DNA of 64,000 nucleotides from Calidifontibacillus erzurumensis (lineage in GTDB: Bacteria > Bacillota > Bacilli > Bacillales > Bacillaceae_J), in contig NZ_JABTTE010000001.1 of assembly GCF_013303125.1 (NCBI RefSeq), forward strand, positions 248,001 through 312,000, written 5' to 3'. A program made the position numbers and the translations under genes. The notes beneath the pieces were generated by a model. That model saw only the letters and a list, made by a program, of their open reading frames with translations. It was not told the origin of the DNA and searched no databases. Positions 16,870 through 26,823 of this stretch are shown here, piece after piece (within the stretch, counting starts at the first letter, position 1; each line of letters opens with the position of its first letter).

Positions 16870-18420
16870 GTGGATATTTATGATAAAATTAATGAACTTT
16901 ACGATCGACGTCGTGAAGTGGAAATGGGCGGTGGGGATGACCGCATTCAGAAGCAACATGAAAAAGGAAAACTAACAGCGAGAGAGCGTATCGATCTTCT
17001 CCTTGATAAAGGAACTTTCGTTGAGACGGATCCGTTTATTGAACATCGATGCTCAGACTTTGGTATGGCTGACCAAAAAGGTCCAGGGGAAGGAGTTGTT
17101 ACTGGGTACGGTAAAATAAATGGTCGTCTTGTGTTCGTATTTTCCCAAGATTTCACTGTTTTCGGTGGAGCATTAGGGGAAATGCATGCTAAGAAAATTG
17201 CTAAAATTATGGATTTAGCTGCGCAAAACGGGGCACCAATTATCGGCTTGAATGATTCAGGTGGCGCACGAATTCAAGAAGGTGTTCTTTCACTTGACGG
17301 CTATGGCCATATTTTTTATAGAAACTCAATTTATTCTGGTGTTGTTCCTCAAATTTCCGTTATTATGGGTCCGTGTGCAGGCGGTGCTGTTTATTCACCG
17401 GCTATTACCGATTTCGTTTTCATGGTAAATAAAACGAGTCAAATGTTCATTACCGGTCCTAAAGTTATTGAAACAGTAACAGGCGAGAAAATTTCTGCTG
17501 AAGATCTCGGCGGTTCGAAAGTACATAATACAATTAGCGGTAACGCTCATTTTCATGCAGAAAGTGAAGAACAAGTGTTAAATGATGTTCGAACATTGCT
17601 CAGTTACTTGCCGCAAAATAACGAAGAGAAACCGCCAGCAATTGAATATAATGAGGAAGATGATGATTATCGCCCAGATTTGGCTGATGCAATTCCGTTT
17701 GACGCTGTTCGACCATATGATGTTCGTGTAGTTATTGAACAAGTTGTTGATAAAGATTCATTTATGGAAATTCAAGCAGGCTTTGCAAAAAACATCGTCA
17801 TCGGCTTTGCTCGTATCCGCGGCCAAGTTGTCGGCTTAGTATGTAATCAGCCGAAAGTAATGGCTGGGGGACTAGACATCGACTCATCTGACAAAGCAGC
17901 ACGTTTTATTCGTTTCTGTGACTGCTTCAATATTCCGATTATTACTTTTGAAGATGTAACAGGATTTTTCCCTGGTGTTAAACAAGAACATGGCGGCATT
18001 ATCCGTCACGGTGCGAAAATTCTTTATGCATATTCTGAAGCAACAGTTCCAAAGCTAACTGTTATTTTACGAAAAGCATACGGCGGAGCATATGTTGCTC
18101 TAAACAGTAAAGCGATCGGTGCAGATATAGTATACGCTTGGCCAAATGCTGAAATAGCAGTAATGGGTCCACAAGGTGCAGCGAACATTATTTTTGCCCG
18201 GGAAATAAACGAAAGTGAAAATCCGGAAGCAAAACGCCAAGAAAAAATTGATGAATACCGTGATAAGTTTGCAAATCCATATGTGGCAGCATCCCGAGGA
18301 ATGGTTGATGATGTCATCGATCCTCGAATGACTCGGATAAAAATTATTCAAGCGCTTGAAATGCTTCGCAATAAAAAAGATTCAAGACCGAACAAAAAAC
18401 ATGGCAATATTCCTCTTTAA
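16870..18420 (+). CDS. mmdA: Propionyl-/methylmalonyl-CoA carboxyltransferase subunit (YqjD)
   Basis: The protein (516 residues) carries both crotonase-like carboxyltransferase halves with typical blocks GVVTGYGKINGR, GLNDSGGARIQEG, GPCAGGAVYSPA, and later FEDVTGFFPGVKQEHGGIIRHGAK. This is the beta subunit of a biotin-dependent acyl-CoA carboxylase, or the alpha subunit of a methylmalonyl-CoA decarboxylase. Direction cannot be told from the sequence, but the neighbouring epimerase and the mutase nearby favour propionyl-CoA carboxylation. No biotin carboxylase or biotin carrier gene is present in the window, so these must come from elsewhere. Start is GTG. Confidence 0.92.
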   Translation: MDIYDKINELYDRRREVEMGGGDDRIQKQHEKGKLTARERIDLLLDKGTFVETDPFIEHRCSDFGMADQKGPGEGVVTGYGKINGRLVFVFSQDFTVFGGALGEMHAKKIAKIMDLAAQNGAPIIGLNDSGGARIQEGVLSLDGYGHIFYRNSIYSGVVPQISVIMGPCAGGAVYSPAITDFVFMVNKTSQMFITGPKVIETVTGEKISAEDLGGSKVHNTISGNAHFHAESEEQVLNDVRTLLSYLPQNNEEKPPAIEYNEEDDDYRPDLADAIPFDAVRPYDVRVVIEQVVDKDSFMEIQAGFAKNIVIGFARIRGQVVGLVCNQPKVMAGGLDIDSSDKAARFIRFCDCFNIPIITFEDVTGFFPGVKQEHGGIIRHGAKILYAYSEATVPKLTVILRKAYGGAYVALNSKAIGADIVYAWPNAEIAVMGPQGAANIIFAREINESENPEAKRQEKIDEYRDKFANPYVAASRGMVDDVIDPRMTRIKIIQALEMLRNKKDSRPNKKHGNIPL

Positions 18421-18485
18421 TAATCTATATTTGTTGTAGATTTACAATATATGTGTACAATTTGAAAAAATATTCATTTATTTCT

Positions 18486-18519
18486 GCGGTGCATCGTTTC
18501 GATTCACCGCTTTTTCTTT
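18486..18519 (+). terminator. Terminator of mce-mmdA
   Basis: GCGGTG and CACCGC with inner ATCG-TTT-CGAT pairing, followed by TTTTTCTTTT. Confidence 0.85.
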
Positions 18520-18584
18520 TGTGATCACAAAATTTTACCATTATAATAGGTAAAAAGGAAAAAGTTGATTGGGAGGATTTTTTT

Positions 18585-19700
18585 ATGATCAATAAAGATC
18601 GTTTAATACAAGAATTTATCGAGTTAGTAAAAGTTGATTCAGAAACAAAGTATGAAGGAGAAATTGCGAAAGTATTAAAAAAGAAATTTGAACAATTAGG
18701 ACTACAAGTTGTTGAGGACCAAACGACTGAACAAACAGGACATGGAGCAGGTAACTTAGTTTGTACACTCCGAGGTACGAAAGATGTCGATCCGATCTAT
18801 TTTACTTCCCATATGGATACAGTCGTCCCTGGAAAAGGAGTGAAACCAAGCATTCAAGGGGATCGGATTGTCACAGATGGGACGACAATTCTTGGAGCGG
18901 ATGATAAAGCTGGATTAGCTGCGATGTTAGAAGCTATAAAAGTAATTAAAGAACAAAAGATTGAACATGGAACGATTGAATTTGTTATTACTGTAGGTGA
19001 AGAATCTGGCCTTGTTGGTGCTAAAGCATTGGATCCGGCTTTAATGACAGCAAAATACGGGTATGCTCTTGATAGCGATGGGGACGTTGGTACAATTGTT
19101 GTTGCTGCGCCTACTCAAGCAAAACTTAAAGTAGTTGTAAAAGGGAAAACAGCCCATGCCGGTGTAGCTCCAGAAAAAGGTATATCTGCAATTACGATTG
19201 CTTCGAAGGCTATAGCAAAAATGCCTTTAGGTCGAATTGATGAGGAAACAACTGCCAATATCGGACGTTTCGAAGGCGGCACTCAAACGAACATTGTATG
19301 TGATCATGTAGAAATATTGGCTGAAGCTCGTTCGCTCGTTGAAGAAAAAATGCAAGCCCAAGTTGCAAAAATGAAAGAAGCATTTGAAGAAACAGCGAAA
19401 GAAATGGGCGGAGAAGCATTTGTTGACGTTGAAATCATGTATCCAGGTTTTAAATATAGCGATGGCGATGCTGTAGTTGAATTGGCAAAAAAAGCGATTA
19501 CAACCATCGGACGTACACCGAAATTAGTACAATCAGGAGGAGGCAGCGATGCTAATATTTTTGTGGGGCATGGCATTCCAACGGTGAACCTTGCAGTCGG
19601 ATATGAGGATATTCATACGACGAATGAAAAAATGCCGATTGAAGAACTTGTGAAAACTGCAGAACTCGTAGTTGCAATAATTAAAGAAGCAGCAAAGTGA
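18585..19700 (+). CDS. yqjE: M20 metallopeptidase, tripeptidase T-like (YqjE)
   Basis: A dinuclear zinc peptidase of the M20/PepT-like family. The metal-binding blocks are visible: SHMDTVVPG (first His and Asp), GADDKAGLAAM (bridging Asp), GEESGLVGAKAL (catalytic Glu pair), then the dimerisation domain and a C-terminal GGGSDANIF with the last ligand near the end. The length of 371 residues fits. The ATG follows GGGAGG. It probably trims small peptides in the cytoplasm. It is the first gene of a run continuing with polymerase IV and RNase Z. Confidence 0.9.
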   Translation: MINKDRLIQEFIELVKVDSETKYEGEIAKVLKKKFEQLGLQVVEDQTTEQTGHGAGNLVCTLRGTKDVDPIYFTSHMDTVVPGKGVKPSIQGDRIVTDGTTILGADDKAGLAAMLEAIKVIKEQKIEHGTIEFVITVGEESGLVGAKALDPALMTAKYGYALDSDGDVGTIVVAAPTQAKLKVVVKGKTAHAGVAPEKGISAITIASKAIAKMPLGRIDEETTANIGRFEGGTQTNIVCDHVEILAEARSLVEEKMQAQVAKMKEAFEETAKEMGGEAFVDVEIMYPGFKYSDGDAVVELAKKAITTIGRTPKLVQSGGGSDANIFVGHGIPTVNLAVGYEDIHTTNEKMPIEELVKTAELVVAIIKEAAK

Positions 19701-19724
19701 TCCTTAAGGAAGTGATCATAAAAA

Positions 19725-20978
19725 ATGGATCGTTTTTATCCAAAAAACGGCCGCGTCATACTTCATGTCGATATGAACAGTTTTTATGCATCTGTCGAAA
19801 TGGCCCATAATCCCAAATTAAAAGGGAAACCGCTTGCGATAGCAGGAAATCCGAAAGAACGGCGGGGAATTATTGTTACCTGCAGTTATGAAGCCCGTAA
19901 AAGGGGCGTCAAAACGGCGATGCCCCTTTGGGAAGCGAAAAAATTGTGCCCGGAACTAATTGTCATGCCACCTGATTTTGCAAAATATAAAAAAGCTTCC
20001 ATCGCGATGTTTCAAATATTAAAAAGGTTTAGTTCATTAGTAGAACCAGTCTCTATTGATGAAGGCTACATAGATATTTCGGACAGTAAGCTGTATGGCT
20101 CACCTTTAGAAATTGCAAAGAAGATTCAAGAACAAATTCTATCAGAATTGGATTTGCCATCTAGTATTGGAATCGCTCCGAATAAATTTTTAGCAAAAAC
20201 CGCATCTGATATGAAAAAGCCAATGGGGATTACGATATTGCGGAAAAGAGACGTTCCGACGAAGTTATGGCCTCTAAAAGTTGAACAAATGTACGGAATT
20301 GGCAAGAAAACAGCTGAAAAGCTGAATAGCATCGGTATCCGGACAATTGGTGAACTTGCTAATGCTAGCGAATATCAATTGAAACAATTGTTAGGTATTA
20401 ACGGCATTCGGTTGAAAGAAAGGGCGAATGGGGAAGACCATCGCAAAGTTGACCCTGATTCAGTATCCGAATTTAAAAGCATCGGGAATTCAACAACTCT
20501 CCCAGCTGATACAGTAGACGAACAAGAAATTCGTCATGTCTTTGAACGATTGGCTGCTTCTGTAGAGAGAAGAATGGAGCAAAATGGGGTCGTTTCGTGG
20601 AATATTCAAATTACGATTCGTTATTTTAACCGTAAGACAATTACGAGAAGCCGAAAATTAAAACAAGCAGTTTTCACGAAAGAGGCAATATTTAATGCTG
20701 CTTGGCATTTATTTACGATCCATTGGAGTAAAGTTCCGATCCGTTTGCTTGGTATTACTGCCCAAGAGCTTGAAGAAAAAAAGGAAGCAACAAAACAACT
20801 CTCCTTGTTTACTTTTGAAGAAGAGGCAAAAGACGAGCCATTACTTTTGGCGATTGAAAAATTAAAAGATAAATATGGTTCTAATATTATCGTTAAAGGA
20901 GCCGAAAAACAAAGGGAGGATTCTAAAGTACCTTCCACAAGTTTCCAAAAAGATTTCTTGAGAGATATGAAAGAATGA
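19725..20978 (+). CDS. dinB: DNA polymerase IV (Y family), PolY1/YqjH
   Basis: This error-prone translesion polymerase works through the sliding clamp. The N-terminal catalytic motif is [16 protein letters not shown] (Asp16) and the second catalytic pair is in [10 protein letters not shown]. Helix-hairpin-helix and little-finger domains follow. The C-terminal region carries the clamp-binding pentapeptide QLSLF. Length is 417 residues. No LexA box is visible upstream, unlike the second Y-family polymerase in this window. Its stop overlaps the region carrying the RNase Z ribosome site, which suggests coupled expression. Confidence 0.94.
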   Translation: MDRFYPKNGRVILHVDMNSFYASVEMAHNPKLKGKPLAIAGNPKERRGIIVTCSYEARKRGVKTAMPLWEAKKLCPELIVMPPDFAKYKKASIAMFQILKRFSSLVEPVSIDEGYIDISDSKLYGSPLEIAKKIQEQILSELDLPSSIGIAPNKFLAKTASDMKKPMGITILRKRDVPTKLWPLKVEQMYGIGKKTAEKLNSIGIRTIGELANASEYQLKQLLGINGIRLKERANGEDHRKVDPDSVSEFKSIGNSTTLPADTVDEQEIRHVFERLAASVERRMEQNGVVSWNIQITIRYFNRKTITRSRKLKQAVFTKEAIFNAAWHLFTIHWSKVPIRLLGITAQELEEKKEATKQLSLFTFEEEAKDEPLLLAIEKLKDKYGSNIIVKGAEKQREDSKVPSTSFQKDFLRDMKE

Positions 20979-20992
20979 AAGGGGGACGAAGC

Positions 20993-21916
20993 TTGGAGTT
21001 AATATTTTTAGGAACAGGTGCTGGCGTCCCTGCAAAACAACGCAATGTGTCAGCGCTTGCCCTCGACCTTTCTAATGAAAGAGGAACAACTTGGCTGTTT
21101 GATTGTGGAGAAGCGACACAACATCAAATATTACATACAACGATTAAGCCGCGCAAAATTGAAAAAATTTTTATAACTCATCTGCACGGCGACCATATTT
21201 TTGGATTGCCAGGATTCTTAGGGAGCAGGTCTTTTCAAGATGGAACAGACACTCTAACCGTTTACGGTCCAAATGGAATAAAAGAGTTTATCGAAGTGTC
21301 TTTAAGAGTAAGTTGTACTCATTTAAAGTATCCACTAGAAATTGTTGAAATAAATGAAGGTGTTATATTTGAAGACGAGCAATTTTTAGTTGAAGCAAAA
21401 AAACTTGAACACGGTATTGTTTGCTATGGTTACCGTATTATTGAAAAAGATCTTAAAGGATCTCTTCAAGTTGAAAAACTGAAAGCACTAGGTATTCCCC
21501 CGGGGCCGATTTATAAAAAATTGAAAGATGGTAAAACTGTTACTTTGGATGACGGTACAATCCTTCATGGTGCTGATTTTGTCGGTGCGGATAAACCGGG
21601 CCGGAAATTGGCGATCGTCGGTGATACCCGCATTTCGAAAAAAGCGATTGAGCTGGCTCTTGATGTAGACGTTTTAGTTCATGAAGCAACGTTTGGAAAA
21701 GAAGATCAAATAATTGCCCATAATTATTATCATTCGACGACAGAACAAGCAGCATATGTTGCGAAGGAAGCCAATGTCAAAAAGCTTATATTAAATCATC
21801 TTAGTTCCCGCTATCAAGGAGAGGATCTCAATCAATTGTTAATAGAGGCTCAGCAAATTTTTCCGAATGTATTCATTGCCTTTGATTTTTATAGACATGA
21901 GATTACTAGAAAATAA
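20993..21916 (+). CDS. rnz: Ribonuclease Z
   Basis: This zinc-dependent endonuclease removes 3' trailers from tRNA precursors lacking an encoded CCA. The metallo-beta-lactamase motif is [13 protein letters not shown], with the exosite arm region and later metal ligands (GDTR, the HE of VLVHEATF, and LNHLSSRY). The TTG at 20993 is chosen because AAAGGGGGACG precedes it and it yields the family N-terminus [13 protein letters not shown] and 307 residues, the B. subtilis length as I recall it. An in-frame ATG at 20975 would place the ribosome site inside the gene. Confidence 0.94.
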   Translation: MELIFLGTGAGVPAKQRNVSALALDLSNERGTTWLFDCGEATQHQILHTTIKPRKIEKIFITHLHGDHIFGLPGFLGSRSFQDGTDTLTVYGPNGIKEFIEVSLRVSCTHLKYPLEIVEINEGVIFEDEQFLVEAKKLEHGIVCYGYRIIEKDLKGSLQVEKLKALGIPPGPIYKKLKDGKTVTLDDGTILHGADFVGADKPGRKLAIVGDTRISKKAIELALDVDVLVHEATFGKEDQIIAHNYYHSTTEQAAYVAKEANVKKLILNHLSSRYQGEDLNQLLIEAQQIFPNVFIAFDFYRHEITRK

Positions 21917-21932
21917 TTAAGGAGAGATGATA

Positions 21933-22955
21933 ATGGCAAGTGCTCTTTTATCCCCGTTTTCGATTAAAAATGTAATTTTCAAAAATCGAGTCGTTATGTC
22001 TCCGATGTGCATGTATTCGTCACATAATGAAGATGGGAAAGTACAAGATTTTCACCTTACTCATTATACGAGCCGTGCTGTCGGTCAAGTAGGACTTATT
22101 ATATTAGAAGCAACAGCTGTTGTACCGGAAGGGCGCATCTCAAATTTTGATTTAGGAATTTGGGATGATGACCATATCGAAGGATTAAAAAAGATTGTTG
22201 ACTCTTGTCATCAATACGGTGCAAAAGTTGGTATACAACTAGCACATGCCGGCAGAAAAGCATTAGTTGACGGTGATATTTTCGGACCATCAGCGATCGC
22301 TTATTCTGATAAGATGAGAACACCTAAAGAAATGACTATCCAAGACATTGAGCATACAGTTAATGCATTTCAAAATGCTGCTCGGCGGGCCAAAGAAGCT
22401 GGGTTTGATGTAATTGAAATTCATGCAGCTCACGGTTATTTGCTTCATGAATTTCTTTCGCCAATAACGAATAAGCGAACAGATTTATATGGGGAAACAG
22501 CTGAAAATCGGTATCGCCTTTTGAAACAAGTCATCGATGCTATACGGAAAGAATGGCAAGGATTGCTGTTTGTGCGCATTTCAGCGACTGACTATCATCC
22601 TGATGGCTTAACAGTTGAAGATTATTTGTACTTTGCTGAAGAAATGAAAAAACAAGAAGTTGATTTAATCGATTGCAGCACTGGAGGCTTAATATCGACA
22701 CGAGGTCTTGATGTTTATCCTGGATATCAAGTGCAGTATGCTGAAAAAATAAAGAGGAGTGTACAAATTTATACAGGCGCTGTTGGATTAATTACATCAC
22801 CATTGCATGCAGAAGAAATTATTAAAAATGGCCGTGCTGACTTAGTGTTCCTAGGAAGAGAGCTGCTAAGAAATCCTTATTGGGTATTTGAAGCTTCAAA
22901 ACAATTACAAGTGAAAATTGAAGGACCGAAACAATATGAACTAGGATGGAGGTAA
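21933..22955 (+). CDS. namA: NADPH dehydrogenase NamA (old yellow enzyme, YqjM)
   Basis: This FMN flavoenzyme reduces alpha,beta-unsaturated aldehydes, ketones and nitro compounds with NADPH and is linked to oxidative and electrophile stress. The protein has [13 protein letters not shown] with the YqjM-type active-site cysteine, the substrate-binding His pair in QLAHAGRKA and [15 protein letters not shown], and C-terminal [12 protein letters not shown]. The ATG at 21933 (340 residues) has better spacing from GGAG than the ATG at 21927. A terminator follows. Confidence 0.93.
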   Translation: MASALLSPFSIKNVIFKNRVVMSPMCMYSSHNEDGKVQDFHLTHYTSRAVGQVGLIILEATAVVPEGRISNFDLGIWDDDHIEGLKKIVDSCHQYGAKVGIQLAHAGRKALVDGDIFGPSAIAYSDKMRTPKEMTIQDIEHTVNAFQNAARRAKEAGFDVIEIHAAHGYLLHEFLSPITNKRTDLYGETAENRYRLLKQVIDAIRKEWQGLLFVRISATDYHPDGLTVEDYLYFAEEMKKQEVDLIDCSTGGLISTRGLDVYPGYQVQYAEKIKRSVQIYTGAVGLITSPLHAEEIIKNGRADLVFLGRELLRNPYWVFEASKQLQVKIEGPKQYELGWR

Positions 22956-22964
22956 TAATAAAAG

Positions 22965-22990
22965 GATCAGCTATTTGCTGGTCTTTTTTA
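22965..22990 (+). terminator. Terminator of namA
   Basis: GATCAGC and GCTGGTC form a stem with one G-T pair, followed by six Ts. Confidence 0.8.
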
Positions 22991-23194
22991 TTGATTTGAA
23001 TATTCGAAACTTTCTGTAAAAATATAACACTTATTAATACAGTCCATAGATATTTTGAAAAAGTAAAAAATTTGTTTTGTGGCTAATAATTGGTCATTTA
23101 CTAGTTGATGATCATGAAATAAAATGATATTTCAAAAAAATAAAATTTTATCAATTTCTTATAAAAAATGTAGCAGTTTATATTATGTTAAAAC

Positions 23195-23203
23195 TGTTAT
23201 AAT
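23195..23203 (+). promoter_or_regulatory. Extended -10 promoter element upstream of the 2-oxoacid:ferredoxin oxidoreductase
   Basis: TGTTATAAT is a perfect TGnTATAAT. It lies in the 434-base A/T-rich stretch between namA and the oxidoreductase operon, which holds no gene. Confidence 0.5.
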
Positions 23204-23307
23204 ACACTTGCGATTACTGTAACACAAAATAAAATATAGGAAAAACCTTGTTATATCAACTTATTTTTAGTATATTATAAGTGTGTATTATAAAATATTT
23301 AAAAAAT

Positions 23308-23339
23308 ATGTAACATTTTTCACAGCAATCATGTATAAT
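23308..23339 (+). promoter_or_regulatory. Redox-type operator (Fnr/Rex-like) over a second promoter
   Basis: TGTAA-N6-TCACA at 23309-23324 is one base from the Fnr consensus TGTGA-N6-TCACA. The 18-mer 23308-23325 shares 13 positions with a Rex operator. It sits just before a perfect TATAAT at 23334-23339, overlapping the -35 position, which suits repression better than activation. Confidence 0.45.
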
Positions 23340-23389
23340 TGATTGTAAAATAAAACTTAATAGTGATGTTTCTTTTAGGGGGAATCATA

Positions 23390-24403
23390 ATGTCAATATT
23401 ACCTAAGAAGAATGAATTAGGATTTTTTGAGATAAGACTTGAATCGATTGGCGGTTTGGGCGCAAACTTAGCAGGTAAAATGTTGGCGGAAGCCGGTGTC
23501 CTTGGATTGGGCTTAAACGGTTCAAACTTCTCTTCTTATGGTTCAGAGAAAAAGGGTACACCTGTAAAAAGTTTTATTCGTTTTTGTGATCCAGGTGTTG
23601 AAATTCGTGACCATAGTCCAATTATGCAGCCACATGTTGTAGGCGTTTTCCATGAAGCGCTTTATAAAACAGTAGATGTTGTCAGCGGCCTTCATGCTGA
23701 TGGTATTGTACTAGTTAACACAACTCGTGACTTCGATGATGTTAAAAAAGATTTAAAACTTGAATATGGAACTCTAGCAATCGTAGATGCGCTAGGAATT
23801 GCTGTTGAAGAAAAAACAAAAGTAAATACAGCAATGTTAGGTGCGTTATTCAGAATCTGTGATTTCTTGGATGCAGAAGCGATGAAAGCGGTTATCCGCA
23901 AAACATTTGAAAAGAAATATCCGCATCTAGTTGAACCAAATATCCGCACATTTGAACGTGGTTATAACAGCGTTCAATTTAAAGAATACAAAGTACCGGA
24001 AGGTGCTGAAGGTAAGGCGTTTAAAATGCCGGAGCCGCTCTTGGGCTATGAAACTCAAGAAATCGGCGGAATTATCACTGCACAAGCAAATAGTATTTTC
24101 AAAGATTTAAGCGGATCCCGCCAAGGTTTCTTGCCAGAATTTAAGATTGAAAAATGTATTAACTGTGCTGCATGTGATACGGTTTGTCCAGACTTCTGTT
24201 TTGTGTGGGAAGAAGGGGAAGACAAGCGTGGCCGTAAACAAATGTTCTTAAAAGGAATCGATTATCAATATTGCAAAGGGTGCTTGAAGTGTGTGGAAGC
24301 CTGTCCAACAGAAGCACTTGTTGATATGCGCGAAGTGCTTGGCTATGCAGATGAGCACCGTGTACCTCAGCAATTTCCAAGAGTACTTGAAGAGGTGATG
24401 TAA
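23390..24403 (+). CDS. 2-oxoacid:ferredoxin oxidoreductase, gamma plus ferredoxin (delta) subunit
   Basis: The first ~185 residues form the gamma domain of pyruvate/2-oxoacid:acceptor oxidoreductases (LESIGGLGANLAGKMLAEAG, SYGSEKKGTPVKSFIR). The C-terminal third is a 2[4Fe-4S] ferredoxin domain with CINCAACDTVCPD and YCKGCLKCVEACP. This subunit carries electrons from the TPP enzyme toward ferredoxin. I use the ATG at 23390 behind AGGGGGAA; an in-frame upstream codon at 23363 lacks a ribosome site. The alpha-beta fusion starts two bases after its stop region. Exact substrate (pyruvate or another 2-oxoacid) cannot be read from sequence. Confidence 0.88.
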   Translation: MSILPKKNELGFFEIRLESIGGLGANLAGKMLAEAGVLGLGLNGSNFSSYGSEKKGTPVKSFIRFCDPGVEIRDHSPIMQPHVVGVFHEALYKTVDVVSGLHADGIVLVNTTRDFDDVKKDLKLEYGTLAIVDALGIAVEEKTKVNTAMLGALFRICDFLDAEAMKAVIRKTFEKKYPHLVEPNIRTFERGYNSVQFKEYKVPEGAEGKAFKMPEPLLGYETQEIGGIITAQANSIFKDLSGSRQGFLPEFKIEKCINCAACDTVCPDFCFVWEEGEDKRGRKQMFLKGIDYQYCKGCLKCVEACPTEALVDMREVLGYADEHRVPQQFPRVLEEVM

Positions 24404-24404
24404 G

Positions 24405-26702
24405 ATGGCAATTTTAGAAAAAGACTTAAAAAATATGGATATTAAACCTGAACAAGTTGAAACGTTTGAATCTGGTAATGAAATGGCAGCAATGGCAGCT
24501 GCTCAAATAAACTACCACTTAATGGGATATTTTCCAATTACACCGTCTACCGAAGTTGCACAATTCTTAGATCAAATGAAAGCTCGCGGTGAGCATGATA
24601 TTAAATTAATTGCAGCTGATGGTGAGCATGGTTCAGCAGGTATTTGCTATGGAGCAGCTACAGCTGGTGCCCGTGTTTTTAACGCTACAAGTGCGAATGG
24701 ATTTATGTACATGCTTGAACAGCTACCTGTACAATCAGGAACACGCTTCCCAATGGTTATGAACCTTGTTACACGTTCAATCAGCGGTCCGCTTGATATT
24801 CGTGGCGACCATTCTGACCTATACTTCGGTCTCAATATCGGTTGGGTTATCTTAACAGCACGTACACCGCAAGCTGTTTATGACATGAATATTATGGCAC
24901 TTAAAATTGCTGAACATGCCGATGTAAGACTTCCAGTGATCGTTGCTTATGATGGATTTTTCACATCACACCAAAAACGTCGTGTAAGCTATTTTAAAGA
25001 CCGTAAAGTTGTTCAACAATTCGTAGGCGAGCGTCCAACAGGTTATCCGGTTATTGTTGATCCGCGCAATCCAGTTACGATTGGTGCTCATATGGACGGG
25101 CATGATTTAACAAATAACCATTATCAATTAACTCTTGCTCTTGAAAAAGCATATGACGTTTACAAGCAAGTAGCTGAAGAATATGCCGCTCTTTCTGGCC
25201 GTAAATATGAAGTGCTTGATACGTATAAAATGGAAGATGCAGAAGTTGCTTTATTCTTAATTAACTCTGCTGCAGAAACTGCAAAAGATGCGGTTGATAA
25301 ACTTCGTGCTAAAGGTATTAAAGCGGGTGTTGTTAGTCCGAATATTATTCGTCCATTCCCGGCAGAAGAAATTCGCAAAGTATTTAAAAATGTAAAAGCA
25401 TTATTAGTCGGTGAGCGCGCAGATTCATATGGCGGCAAGGGTGCGAACATGACCCATGAAATTAAGTCTGCCCTTCAAGATGATAAAGAAAATAAAACAA
25501 TTGTATTAAGCCGTGTATTTGGACTTGGAGGAAAAGACTTCTTTACTGATGAAGCTGTACAAATGTTTGAACTTGCTATAGATGCAATGGAAAAAGGTTA
25601 TGCTGAAAAGCCGTTTGATTACTTTGGTGTAACACCAGGTAAACCGGAAAATAAACTAAAACCTGCGATTAAACCAATGCATGGTGATGCGTTCCGCACA
25701 GGTTTAATTGAGGTTACACCTGATCCAGAAACAAATAAATTAAAAGTAAAAATTCCACCTTTACGTGCTTTAACAGCTAAGCCAAAACGTCTAGGTTCTG
25801 GTCATGGCGCATGTCCTGGTTGCGGTATTTTCCCTGGACTTGAGTTATTCTTCAAAGGAATCGAAGGCGATGTCATTACATTATTCCAAACTGGCTGTGG
25901 TTATGTAGTTTCAACAGGATATCCATATTCTTCTCATAAGCAGCCAATGATGCATAACTTGTTCCAGAATGGTCCAGCAACATTATCAGGTACCGTAGAA
26001 GCATTTTATGAAATGAGACGCCGTGGTGAAATCGACTTTGATGATGATGTGACCTTTGTAATGATTACTGGAGACGGCGGTATGGACATCGGAATGGGTT
26101 CAGCTATCGGTACTGCAAACCGTAATCATAAGATGATCATCATTGAATATGATAATGAAGGATATATGAACACAGGTTCCCAAATGTCATATTCAACACC
26201 GTTAGGACATATGACTAGTACGACTAACGTTGGTAAAACACAACAAGGGAAAGCGTTCCACCATAAAGATACTGCACAAATTATGGCAGCAACGAACATC
26301 CCATATGTATTTACAGGAACAGAAGCATTCCCGCAAGATCTTGTGAAAAAAGCAGCGAAAGCACAATGGTATGCTCAAAATGAAGGCATGGCTTACGGTA
26401 AAATTTTAATTACTTGCCCATTAAACTGGAAATCTGAAGACCGTTACGGAAGCGTCATTATGGAAGCTGCTGTTAACTGTAACTTCTTCCCTCTTTACGA
26501 AGTAGAACGCGGTATTACGACGATTACTTACAACCCTGAAGAAAAAGGTAAGAAAGTACCGCTTTCTGAATGGTTAAAATATATGGGTAAAACAAAGCAT
26601 TTATTAAAAGAAGAAAATGCTCCTTTATATCAAGAATTCGAACGTGAAATTGAACGTCGTTGGAATCAGCTTAAAGCTAAACATGAAAACCCATATTTAT
26701 AA
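24405..26702 (+). CDS. 2-oxoacid:ferredoxin oxidoreductase, fused alpha-beta subunit
   Basis: The 765-residue protein joins an alpha domain (about residues 25-420: INYHLMGYFPITPSTEV, ISGPLDIRGDHSDLY) and a TPP-binding beta domain (about 465-750). The beta part shows cluster cysteines in HGACPGCGIF and TGCGYV and the TPP/Mg motif GDGGMDIGMGS with NEGYMNTGS. The enzyme would oxidatively decarboxylate a 2-oxoacid to acyl-CoA, reducing ferredoxin, and is normally oxygen-sensitive. Ribosome site GAGGTGATG lies in the end of the upstream gene. Such an enzyme in a Bacillus-type genome suggests anaerobic or low-oxygen metabolism. Confidence 0.9.
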   Translation: MAILEKDLKNMDIKPEQVETFESGNEMAAMAAAQINYHLMGYFPITPSTEVAQFLDQMKARGEHDIKLIAADGEHGSAGICYGAATAGARVFNATSANGFMYMLEQLPVQSGTRFPMVMNLVTRSISGPLDIRGDHSDLYFGLNIGWVILTARTPQAVYDMNIMALKIAEHADVRLPVIVAYDGFFTSHQKRRVSYFKDRKVVQQFVGERPTGYPVIVDPRNPVTIGAHMDGHDLTNNHYQLTLALEKAYDVYKQVAEEYAALSGRKYEVLDTYKMEDAEVALFLINSAAETAKDAVDKLRAKGIKAGVVSPNIIRPFPAEEIRKVFKNVKALLVGERADSYGGKGANMTHEIKSALQDDKENKTIVLSRVFGLGGKDFFTDEAVQMFELAIDAMEKGYAEKPFDYFGVTPGKPENKLKPAIKPMHGDAFRTGLIEVTPDPETNKLKVKIPPLRALTAKPKRLGSGHGACPGCGIFPGLELFFKGIEGDVITLFQTGCGYVVSTGYPYSSHKQPMMHNLFQNGPATLSGTVEAFYEMRRRGEIDFDDDVTFVMITGDGGMDIGMGSAIGTANRNHKMIIIEYDNEGYMNTGSQMSYSTPLGHMTSTTNVGKTQQGKAFHHKDTAQIMAATNIPYVFTGTEAFPQDLVKKAAKAQWYAQNEGMAYGKILITCPLNWKSEDRYGSVIMEAAVNCNFFPLYEVERGITTITYNPEEKGKKVPLSEWLKYMGKTKHLLKEENAPLYQEFEREIERRWNQLKAKHENPYL

Positions 26703-26755
26703 AAAAATAATAGGCATTTGTCCTATTTGAGGAAAGGTGCTAGAAGTTAATCAAG

Positions 26756-26786
26756 AGGAATCGGTGAGATGCCGATTCCTTTTTTG
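26756..26786 (+). terminator. Terminator of the oxidoreductase operon
   Basis: AGGAATCGG and CCGATTCCT form a perfect 9-bp stem followed by six Ts. Confidence 0.9.
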
Positions 26787-26794
26787 TGCGAATA

Positions 26795-26823
26795 AAAAGC
26801 TGACGATAAAAGTCAGCTTTTTT
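26795..26823 (-). terminator. Terminator of proI (also able to work on the plus strand)
   Basis: AAAGCTGAC and GTCAGCTTT form a perfect stem with T runs on both sides, between convergent genes. Confidence 0.8.

Noticed and set aside
24647-25450. Long minus-strand frames within the oxidoreductase, thiolase, MutA and similar genes
   Set aside because: They are antisense shadows of strongly biased codon use in well-supported genes, with no family signature or ribosome site.
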